The position numbers were made by a program, and so were the translations under genes. 8,685 bases of DNA. Source: Acidimicrobiia bacterium. GTDB taxonomy: Bacteria; Actinomycetota; Acidimicrobiia; Spongiisociales; SHLN01. The notes beneath the pieces are model-generated. The model saw only the letters and a list, made by a program, of their open reading frames with translations. It was not told where the DNA came from and ran no database searches. Position 1 is the stretch's first letter, and each line of letters opens with the position of its first letter. The DNA is taken from positions 1-8,685 of the forward strand of contig JABDOU010000082.1 in assembly GCA_013043085.1 (NCBI GenBank). Reading direction: 5' to 3'. This document shows, one piece after another, positions 1 to 6,058 of the stretch.

Positions 1-1627
1 CTGCGATAGATGTCCTTTCCAAAATCGCGAGTTCGGGTATTCCCCACCGCGCATTCGCAGTGAGTACCAGAACAATCGATTGCAGAGATTGAAATCTGGG
101 CACAATGACCTCGACTTCGGTTCCGACGCCCGCGACGGATCTGAGCTCGATCGATCCATGGAGATCCTGCACGTATGTGGAAACCATCGAAAGGCCGTCG
201 CCCGAACCTCCGAGTTCATCGTCCTCACTCGCGGTGGAAATCGACTCGTTGAACAACAATGTCTGAAGCTCTGCCGTGGACGGACTGGCGTTCGGATCGA
301 TCAGGTCGTTCTCGACGGCGGTTGTTCGAACCGCTGCCCAATCGATCCCGCCTCCGTCGTCGGTCACGATCAGCCGTACATGATCTTCTTCCTGTTGCAC
401 GTTCAGCGTCAGCGTCCCGGTTGGCTCTTTTCCCTGCTTGGTTCGCTCGTCGGGTGTCTTGAGCCCATGGACGATTGCATTCACGAGCAATTGCCGGATC
501 ACATCGGCCACCCGGTCAAGCGTTCCACGATCCAGCTCGGTTTCTTCGTCTCCCAGAATCTCGAACCTGACGTCCTTACCGGTCCTCTTGGCGAGAAATC
601 GGACGAGGGCCGGTAGCGAACTCAGGACGCTGGTCATAGGCACCGCAACTACGCTGATGGTTTGTTGTTGCATGGCATTGGCTCCCAGTGCAAGAGCCCT
701 GACGCCGTGGCGGAGTGCTGCAACCATGGCTCGCATCTGGTCGAGGTCTTCGACTTGCGCCAGGCGCTCGATGGCCGTGATCAGAGATTCTGTGTCCAAC
801 CGCAGTTCCGCGGCCCGGTTGATGATCTCATAGAGGCGCGCCGTCGCTACCCCGGTGGTTTCGCTGTTGATCCACAGCTCTGGCGCTTCGAGGAGCCCGC
901 CGAGGGATCGGGTGTGATCGTCTTTGGCAATTGCGTCCTCGACCTGGTCCAGGTCGAGGACTTCGAAATTGATAGGAATCAACAGAGGGTCGTCGGAGCG
1001 AGGATTGGGTGGCACGTTGTAGAACTGCGGGCTCGTATCGAGTACACCGATTGGCACGACATTGTCCGGAACGTCCTGATCGGCTGCTTCCTGATCAGGC
1101 CCCCCGTCGATCGGTGGTGCATCGCCCCCGTCGGGAGCGTCATTTCTCGCGCCATCTTCGTCGTCTGCCGCATCTGGCAACCCGGCGGCGTTGTGGGACC
1201 CTTCGAGTTCCTCGTCCTCGAGAGTCCCCAGCAATTCGTCGGCCGACATCGGATCATCTGCGAGTTTTATGAGGATCTCGAGAGCCTGGGGTATACCGTG
1301 GTCACCCAACGGTTCGACGAGAAACTTCTGCAGAGCCCGACATACCAACCTCAGGCCCCGACCCAGACCGATACTCGGCACGCGCCGTGCACGAAGAATG
1401 TCCTCGTAGATGGCCTCGATGATATCGCCGGCGTCGCCCGCCTCACTCATGCCCATGACCCTGGATGTTCCTTTGACGGTGTGAGCCTCTCGCCGCATCT
1501 CATCGAGGCGCGCCGCAGGGAAGGCGTCGTCAACCATTGCGAGCGAACCCTCCATGAGGACGTCGACGCGTTCAGTCATCTCGTTTCGGTAGAGCTCGAT
1601 GAGCTCAGGGTCATTTGCGAGATCCAT
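1..1627 (-). CDS. cheA: CheA-like chemosensory histidine kinase, C-terminus cut by window edge
   Basis: The frame stays open for 542 codons from an ATG at 1627 to the window edge, so the end of the gene is missing. CheA kinases autophosphorylate a histidine and pass the phosphate to CheY-type regulators under control of chemoreceptors. Seen in the translation: an N-terminal Hpt domain with the phospho-acceptor motif REAHTVKGTSRVMG (His49); an acidic, Pro/Gly-rich linker at about 140-215 where a P2 domain would sit; a weak P3 dimerisation region at about 255-320; a HATPase with N-box VNAIVHGLKTPDER (Asn383), G1 box VTDDGGGID (Asp424), phenylalanine box LFNESISTASE and G2 box GGSGDGLSMV; then the first strands of a CheW-like P5 domain from about 513. 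AAAGG lies 5 nt before the ATG. The G2 box departs from the usual SGRGVGMDVV. It follows guaA by 93 bp. The family is clear; a flagellar role is not. Confidence 0.92.
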   Translation of the reverse strand, partial: MDLANDPELIELYRNEMTERVDVLMEGSLAMVDDAFPAARLDEMRREAHTVKGTSRVMGMSEAGDAGDIIEAIYEDILRARRVPSIGLGRGLRLVCRALQKFLVEPLGDHGIPQALEILIKLADDPMSADELLGTLEDEELEGSHNAAGLPDAADDEDGARNDAPDGGDAPPIDGGPDQEAADQDVPDNVVPIGVLDTSPQFYNVPPNPRSDDPLLIPINFEVLDLDQVEDAIAKDDHTRSLGGLLEAPELWINSETTGVATARLYEIINRAAELRLDTESLITAIERLAQVEDLDQMRAMVAALRHGVRALALGANAMQQQTISVVAVPMTSVLSSLPALVRFLAKRTGKDVRFEILGDEETELDRGTLDRVADVIRQLLVNAIVHGLKTPDERTKQGKEPTGTLTLNVQQEEDHVRLIVTDDGGGIDWAAVRTTAVENDLIDPNASPSTAELQTLLFNESISTASEDDELGGSGDGLSMVSTYVQDLHGSIELRSVAGVGTEVEVIVPRFQSLQSIVLVLTANARWGIPELAILERTSIA

Positions 1628-1720
1628 CGCAACCTTTGCGTAGAAAAATCTCTACTGGTTTATCGACGGACCAGTTCGTGGGCTTGACCGAATCGGTTCG
1701 CAGGCAAAGGGGTTACCGCC
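1628..1720 (-). other. guaA-cheA intergenic spacer with two small hairpins
   Basis: This 93-bp gap separates the guaA stop from the cheA start. It contains two adjacent inverted repeats: ACTGGT/ACCAGT (1654-1659 and 1670-1675, 10-nt loop) and GTAGA/TCTAC (1640-1655). The second lies just before the cheA Shine-Dalgarno (AAAGG at 1633-1637). Neither has a convincing U-tract, so I do not call a terminator. Read-through from guaA into cheA is plausible, possibly with processing or partial attenuation here. No clear promoter was seen. Confidence 0.4.
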
Positions 1721-3292
1721 CTATTCCCACTCGATGGTTGCAGGCGGTTTGGAAGAAATATCCAGAGCTACCCGATTGATTCCCTCGACTTCATTGATCA
1801 CACGCGAGGACATCTGATCGAGGACCGCATACGACAGCCGAGCCCAGTCAGCGGTCATGGCATCCTCGCTCGTTACCGCCCGGATAATGAGCGGATGAGC
1901 GTATGTTCTGCCGTCTCCCTGTACCCCAACGGAGCGAATACCGAGCAAGACGCCGAAGTACTGCCAGAGTTCTCGCTCTAGCCCTGCTTTGCGGATCTCA
2001 TCGGTGATGATGTCGTCAGCAGCTCGGAGGATTTCAAGACGCTCGGCCGTTACCTCGCCGATGATCCTCACGGCCAGACCGGGACCGGGGAAAGGTTGTC
2101 TCCACACAATCTCTTCTGGCAATCCGAGTTCCGCGCCAACCGCCCTGACCTCGTCCTTGAACAGATCTCTCAACGGTTCGATCAGTTGAAAGTCCATGTC
2201 ATCCGGCAGACCCCCGACGTTGTGATGGCTCTTGATCTTGGCAGCCTCGCCAGACCCGGATTCGATGACGTCGGGATACAACGTGCCTTGCACCAGAAAA
2301 CTGGTCTCCTCGAGATCGTTCGCGACCTCCTCAAAAACCCGGATAAATGTTTCTCCGATGATCGTGCGTTTGAGCTCGGGATCTTCTACTCCCGCTAGTG
2401 CTGCGAGGAACCGATCCGCGGCGTCAATGTGAATGAGGCGCATGTCGAAGTGGCCTCCGAACGTTTCGATGACTTCTTCGGCTTCTCGATGACGCAGTAG
2501 CCCGTGGTCGACGAACACACATGTGAGCTGCTCCCCGATGGCTTTGTGCACGAGTGCGGCCGCCACGGACGAATCAACGCCACCCGACAGGCCACATATC
2601 ACCCTGGCGTCACCCACCCGGGCGCGGACCGCTGCAACAGATTCCTCGATGATCGACGCATTCGTCCACGTCGGCATGAGGCCGGCTGCCTTGTAGAGGA
2701 AATGTCTCAACACTTCCTGGCCCCGTGGACTGTGATGTACTTCGGGGTGGAACTGGAGGCCAAATAGCTTCTTCTCGTCATCCTGCATCGCTGCGACGGG
2801 TGACGATCCTGTCGAGGCGGTCACCCGAAATCCGGGCGGTGGCTTGACCACCGCATCCCCGTGGCTCATCCACACGTCGTGGCTGTCCGGCAGCCCCTCG
2901 AATAACACCGAGGCATCCTCGATGTCGAGCCGGGTCCGACCGTATTCGCCCGAACCGGTGCGCTCCACGACGCCCCCGAGGGCATGAGCTATCGCCTGGT
3001 GCCCGTAGCAAATGCCGAGCACCGGAATCCCGAGCCGCAGGATCTCGGGATCGATGTCGACAGCGTCCTCGGCATAGACCGAGGCCGGACCGCCAGAGAG
3101 AATGATTGCTGACGGATCATGCGACATGACCTCGTCGGCCCGTATCGATCCTCGCACGATTTCGCTATAGCAGTGCGCCTCCCTGACCCGACGGGCGATG
3201 AGTTGTGCGTACTGAGCGCCGAGATCGACCACCAATACTTTGTCGTAGTCGCCCACGGCAGATGCACTGCCCGACGAAGGCCGGGTCGTCAC
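1721..3292 (-). CDS. guaA: GMP synthase (glutamine-hydrolysing)
   Basis: GuaA converts XMP to GMP with ATP and glutamine in the cytosol, the last step of de novo guanylate synthesis. The 523 residues match the family length. The N-terminal class I glutamine amidotransferase carries the nucleophile Cys95 in GICYGHQ and the His182/Glu184 pair in FHPEVHHSPRG. The ATP pyrophosphatase domain follows with the PP-loop GLSGGVDSSVAA (Ser236-Ser242), and the dimerisation domain ends in the characteristic KPPATIEWE. The start is GTG, whose last two bases are shared with the TGA of the upstream guaB3 gene (4-bp GTGA overlap). AAAAGGTG at 3301-3308, 8 nt upstream, supports this start over a second in-frame GTG at codon 13. 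The overlap implies translational coupling with guaB3. No odd residues were seen. Confidence 0.98.
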   Translation of the reverse strand: MTTRPSSGSASAVGDYDKVLVVDLGAQYAQLIARRVREAHCYSEIVRGSIRADEVMSHDPSAIILSGGPASVYAEDAVDIDPEILRLGIPVLGICYGHQAIAHALGGVVERTGSGEYGRTRLDIEDASVLFEGLPDSHDVWMSHGDAVVKPPPGFRVTASTGSSPVAAMQDDEKKLFGLQFHPEVHHSPRGQEVLRHFLYKAAGLMPTWTNASIIEESVAAVRARVGDARVICGLSGGVDSSVAAALVHKAIGEQLTCVFVDHGLLRHREAEEVIETFGGHFDMRLIHIDAADRFLAALAGVEDPELKRTIIGETFIRVFEEVANDLEETSFLVQGTLYPDVIESGSGEAAKIKSHHNVGGLPDDMDFQLIEPLRDLFKDEVRAVGAELGLPEEIVWRQPFPGPGLAVRIIGEVTAERLEILRAADDIITDEIRKAGLERELWQYFGVLLGIRSVGVQGDGRTYAHPLIIRAVTSEDAMTADWARLSYAVLDQMSSRVINEVEGINRVALDISSKPPATIEWE

Positions 3293-4446
3293 CCCATGCC
3301 CACCTTTTGGGACCGCTGAAGGTGCTTGCCTTCGGTTTGGAGCGCAGGCGCCACCATCACCTCGGCCTTTTGGAACTCACGAACGTTTGCGTAGCCGGTT
3401 GTCGCCATCGAGGCCCTCAGGCCTCCGAAGATGTTGCGCCTACCGTCGTTTTCGTAAGCCGGACCAACCAGAATCTCCGCGAGAGTTCCCAGATCTCTGG
3501 TCTCGACCCGTGCGCCCCTTGGCAACGTGGGGTGGAAGGTGGCCATCCCCCAATGAAAGCCCTGTCCTGGAGCCCCGGTCGCTGACGCGATCGGCGATCC
3601 CAGCATCACCGCATCGGCTCCACAGGCGATTGCCTTGGAGACGTCGCCTCCGGTGCGCATTCCCCCGTCGGCGATCACTTGAACGTATCGACCGGTCTCG
3701 TCGAGGTGACGAATCCGAGCACCCCGCGCATCGGCTATCGCAGTCGCTTGCGGAACCCCAACACCCAGAACGCCGCGTGTCGTGCAAGCTGCACCCGGCC
3801 CAACCCCGACCAGCACGCCAACGGCGCCCGTCCGCATCAGGTGCAACGCGGTGGCATAGGAAGCACATCCTCCGACAATCACCGGTAGATCGAAGTTGTA
3901 GATGAAGTCCTTCAAGTTGAGGGGTTCGATCCTCGTCGACACATGTTCGGCTGAGACGACCGTGCCTTGAATCACGAGAATGTCGAGGCCTGCCGCCACC
4001 GTCAGTGGCGCAAGCGCTTCGGTGTGTTGGGGCGTGATGCTGGCAGCCGTCGTGATTCCGGCATCTTTCATCTCACCGATGCGAACTTCGATCAGCTCAG
4101 GCTTCAGCGGCTCTTGATAGAGCTCTTGCATACGTCGGGTCGCCTTCTCCGGCTCGAGCTGCGCGATTTCGGCGAGAACTGGCGCAGGATCCTCGTATCT
4201 GGTCCAGAGACCTTCGAGGTTGAGTACGCCCAGGCCACCCAGTCGCCCGATCTCGATGGCTGTGGCCGGGCTGACTGCCGAGTCCATGGCCGAAGCCAGC
4301 ATCGGAAGTTCAAACCGATACGCATCCAGCTGCCATGTGATGTCAACATCCTCGGGGTCGCGGGTCCTGCGGGACGGAACGATTGCGATATCGTCGAAAC
4401 CCCAGGCCCTGCGTCCTGACTTGCCAATGCCGATATCTACTTCCAT
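3289..4446 (-). CDS. guaB3: GuaB3 family IMP dehydrogenase-related protein
   Basis: This 385-residue TIM-barrel protein belongs to the IMPDH/GMP reductase superfamily. The N-terminus (IGIGKSGRRAW, then IVPSRRTRDPEDVDITWQL) and the LGGLGVLNLEGLW segment are typical of actinobacterial GuaB3 rather than of true GuaB. The catalytic loop GVGPGAACTTRGVLGVGVPQ places the nucleophilic cysteine at 221, and the phosphate-binding region ADGGMRTGGDVSKAIACGAD is intact. There is no room for the CBS (Bateman) pair of canonical IMPDH, in keeping with the family. GuaB3 proteins were long annotated as IMP dehydrogenases; later work has linked members to reductive reactions on GMP or XMP, so the reaction here is uncertain. 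The ATG at 4446 is forced by an in-frame TGA 7 codons upstream; its Shine-Dalgarno is weak. The gene overlaps guaA by 4 bp, so the two are surely co-transcribed. Confidence 0.95.
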   Translation of the reverse strand: MEVDIGIGKSGRRAWGFDDIAIVPSRRTRDPEDVDITWQLDAYRFELPMLASAMDSAVSPATAIEIGRLGGLGVLNLEGLWTRYEDPAPVLAEIAQLEPEKATRRMQELYQEPLKPELIEVRIGEMKDAGITTAASITPQHTEALAPLTVAAGLDILVIQGTVVSAEHVSTRIEPLNLKDFIYNFDLPVIVGGCASYATALHLMRTGAVGVLVGVGPGAACTTRGVLGVGVPQATAIADARGARIRHLDETGRYVQVIADGGMRTGGDVSKAIACGADAVMLGSPIASATGAPGQGFHWGMATFHPTLPRGARVETRDLGTLAEILVGPAYENDGRRNIFGGLRASMATTGYANVREFQKAEVMVAPALQTEGKHLQRSQKVGMG

Positions 4447-4483
4447 GTGGGCGCGTCCATCAGTTCAACTCCGTATCGTGCTT

Positions 4484-4503
4484 AGCCCTGGTCCCCAGGC
4501 GCT
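4484..4503 (-). other. hairpin in the presumed guaB3 leader
   Basis: On the minus strand AGC-g-CCTGG, a GGA loop, then CCAGG-GCT form an 8-bp stem with one bulged base, ending 38 nt before the guaB3 ATG. There is no U-tract after it. It may simply be a leader structure affecting mRNA stability or translation; function is unknown. Confidence 0.35.
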
Positions 4504-4644
4504 CGTTTGGTGGTGCCAGATCGTAGCCACGCGAGCCCGAACGCCCGGCGACCGCACTGAAGAGGATTTCGCGACTTACTGTCCGCTTCCTGGTGAGGCC
4601 GGAGAAGCCAGGGCCAAGGATTCCCGGCGCGACAAATGCACACC

Positions 4645-4678
4645 TTGCGACTGGCACCCACAAGCGAGTGGCACCCAC
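4645..4678 (-). repeat. 17-bp tandem direct repeat (two copies)
   Basis: Minus-strand copies are GTGGGTGCCACTCGCTT and GTGGGTGCCAGTCGCAA, directly abutting and identical at 14 of 17 positions. They lie about 200 bp upstream of guaB3 and outside the 89-codon ORF. Such a pair could be a binding site for a regulator on one face of the helix or a small duplication; the sequence does not tell which. Confidence 0.6.
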
Positions 4679-4708
4679 GAGAGTCCGCACGCTCGACGTG
4701 CAAAGCGA

Positions 4709-4978
4709 TCAGGGCCGGTCAGGCCCCGCCAATCTGATTGCCTCCTGAACCCCGGGGTCTCCTATGTCGTCAGCATCGCGAGGCGGTCGTTCAACAGCGT
4801 CTTGCGACGCACGCCCGAGGGCGGATCGGCGACGGCCGGTCAATGATCGGCCGCGGCGAGGGCGAGGAACTCTCCTAGCGCTGGAGCGCTCCTCCCGGTC
4901 CGTATCGGATTCCCATGGAGCGACATACACCCGATAGCAATCCTGACCCCTGGTTGCGTCGCGTTTGTCATCAGACAT
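4709..4978 (-). CDS. hypothetical small protein, 89 residues
   Basis: I do not recognise this protein. The ATG at 4978 is preceded by GGAGGT with ideal spacing, better than most genes in the window, which is the main reason to list it. The product is highly charged, with an Arg-rich centre at about 35-52 (RRVPRPRRGRSLTGRRR) and an acidic, proline-containing C-terminal third. It shows no hydrophobic core, signal peptide or membrane segment and would probably be disordered. GC at third codon positions is not higher than elsewhere, which argues against strong coding selection. The last codons and stop sit in a GGGCC/GGCCC hairpin (4712-4726) without a U-tract. Two palindromic CGGCCG blocks lie inside the frame. 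It could be a real short regulatory protein, a decayed gene or chance; a competing frame shows nothing better. Confidence 0.35.
   Translation of the reverse strand: MSDDKRDATRGQDCYRVYVAPWESDTDREERSSARRVPRPRRGRSLTGRRRSALGRASQDAVERPPRDADDIGDPGVQEAIRLAGPDRP
4833..4853. promoter_or_regulatory. 21-bp imperfect palindrome, possible operator
   Basis: Reading the plus strand, half-site CGGCCGGTCA, a central A, then half-site TGATCGGCCG form a dyad with 9 of 10 symmetric pairs matching. Its size suits a dimeric helix-turn-helix repressor. It lies inside the doubtful 89-codon ORF and about 390 bp upstream of guaB3, which is far for a classical operator. It could also fold as an RNA hairpin. Confidence 0.3.
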
Positions 4979-4983
4979 GCACG

Positions 4984-4989
4984 ACCTCC
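4984..4989 (-). promoter_or_regulatory. strong Shine-Dalgarno of the 89-residue ORF
   Basis: The minus strand reads GGAGGT followed by CGTGC and ATG at 4978. This near-perfect anti-16S match at good spacing decides the proposed start and is the best sign that something is translated in this region. Confidence 0.5.
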
Positions 4990-4998
4990 ACCTGGTCT

Positions 4999-5013
4999 GG
5001 CCTCAGAGAGGCC
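4999..5013 (-). other. short perfect hairpin between trpS and the small ORF
   Basis: GGCCTC, a 3-nt loop, then GAGGCC form a perfect 6-bp stem on the minus strand. A second weaker stem, TCTCA/TGAGA, lies just before it at 5026-5042. Neither is followed by a run of U, so a trpS intrinsic terminator cannot be called with confidence, though this is the natural place for one. Confidence 0.3.
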
Positions 5014-5080
5014 CCTATCCCTCAGTCTCATCGCTGTTGAGATGATCGCAAATGGGACGTTGGGCTCAATTGAGAACTTA

Positions 5081-6058
5081 CTACGGCCGGAGGCCCATGG
5101 CGCGCATTACCTCATCCTGTAGTGGCGCCGCCCGTTCCCGACCCCTATCAGCATTGCGAACCATCAGGTTGGCGACCTCCACATCGTCGAGTTCGGCGTA
5201 TCGGGAGCGAACCGGCTCGAGGCCCTCAACCACCGCGTCCGCGACGGTCTTCTTGAAAACGCCGTATTGGGTGCCTGCATGCTCATCGGCCAGTGAGTCG
5301 ACACTTCGGTCGGTAAACAGCGACAGGATCTCGAGGAGATTCGATATACCCGGCTTTTCTAGCCAGTCGTAGCGGATCTCGGTTCCCGAGTCCGTAACTG
5401 CCTTGCCCATTTTCTTCACGATCGTGTCTGGACCGTCGAGCATGAGCACGCGGCTCGCCTCGGACGGGTCCGATTTGCTCATCTTCGATGTCGGATTTTT
5501 CAACGACATCACGCGAGCACCCCGCTCCGGGATTATTGCCTCGGGAAGCGGAAAGATCTCCTGATAGCGCTGATTGAAACGCTCGGCAAGGTCGCGTGTG
5601 AGCTCGAGGTGCTGGGTCTGGTCTTCGCCAACGGGCACAGCATTGGCTCGATACAGGAGGATATCCGCGGCCATGAGGACCGGATACGCATACAGGCCGA
5701 GAAACTCACCTGCCTGATCGGATTTGTCCTTGAACTGGGTCATGCGATTCAATGCCCCGAGCGACGTCATAGTCCCCAGCAGCCAGCCGAGCTCCGCGTG
5801 AGCGGGAACATCGGACTGGTAGTAGAGCAGGCTCCGATCTGGATCAATGCCCGCCGCTATGACCGCCTTGGCCGCCTCGAGCCGCTCGGTCGCAAATGTT
5901 TCCGGGTCGTACGGAATCGTGAGGGCGTGGAGATCTACGATGCAATAGACGGCATCGAACGATTCCTGAAGCCGCACCCAGTTGCGCAGAGCTCCCAGGT
6001 AATTACCGAGATGTATATCGCCAGTCGGCTGAATCCCGCTGAAGGCAACTTCCATCAT
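5081..6058 (-). CDS. trpS: tryptophanyl-tRNA synthetase
   Basis: TrpRS charges tRNA-Trp with tryptophan using ATP in the cytosol; it is a class I synthetase working as a dimer. The 325 residues are the usual bacterial length. The Rossmann fold opens with FSGIQPTGDIHLGNYLGA, where HLGN at 16-19 is the TrpRS form of the HIGH motif. VDLHALT, YQSDVPAHAELGWLLG, GEDQTQHLELTRDLA and the KMSKS loop (TSKMSKSDPSEAS, 192-196) are all as expected. Two consecutive ATG codons (6058 and 6055) are possible starts. The first overlaps the TGA of cimA in ATGA, and the upstream ribosome site is weak, so translation probably depends on coupling with cimA. No T-box or Trp-rich leader was seen upstream, so amino-acid control at this locus is not evident. 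Confidence 0.98.
   Translation of the reverse strand: MMEVAFSGIQPTGDIHLGNYLGALRNWVRLQESFDAVYCIVDLHALTIPYDPETFATERLEAAKAVIAAGIDPDRSLLYYQSDVPAHAELGWLLGTMTSLGALNRMTQFKDKSDQAGEFLGLYAYPVLMAADILLYRANAVPVGEDQTQHLELTRDLAERFNQRYQEIFPLPEAIIPERGARVMSLKNPTSKMSKSDPSEASRVLMLDGPDTIVKKMGKAVTDSGTEIRYDWLEKPGISNLLEILSLFTDRSVDSLADEHAGTQYGVFKKTVADAVVEGLEPVRSRYAELDDVEVANLMVRNADRGRERAAPLQDEVMRAMGLRP

Larger units (their letters stand above)
4447..5080. other. 634-bp stretch without recognisable genes between trpS and guaB3
   Basis: No protein family or known RNA could be recognised here. I looked for the conserved cores of RNase P RNA, tmRNA, SRP RNA and T-box leaders and saw none. On the minus strand the region contains, in order: a 10-bp palindrome CTCAATTGAG just after trpS (5065-5074), two short hairpins (5026-5042 and 4999-5013), an 89-codon ORF with a strong ribosome site (4978-4709), a 21-bp imperfect palindrome, a 17-bp tandem repeat, and a hairpin 38 nt before guaB3. 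The guaB3-guaA promoter should lie somewhere here, but no convincing -35/-10 pair stands out. The DNA could be a regulatory region, an unknown RNA, or decayed coding sequence. Confidence 0.6.

Noticed and set aside
662..1687. 341-codon open frame on the plus strand opposite the kinase gene
   Set aside because: The minus strand encodes a clear CheA-type protein through this interval; the plus translation has no recognisable motif and mirrors the codon structure of the real gene.
4650..4678. Sigma-54-like TGGCAC elements on the plus strand
   Set aside because: The matching TTGC -12 element is absent at the required spacing, the strand faces away from guaB3, and sigma-54 is not expected in actinobacteria.
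4460..4690. 76-codon minus-strand frame starting GTG and ending 13 bp before guaB3
   Set aside because: No ribosome site, no family resemblance, and it overlaps the tandem repeat; probably chance.
4840..5031. 63-codon minus-strand frame overlapping the small ORF
   Set aside because: Its ATG lacks a good ribosome site, while the overlapping frame has an excellent one; the composition gives no support.
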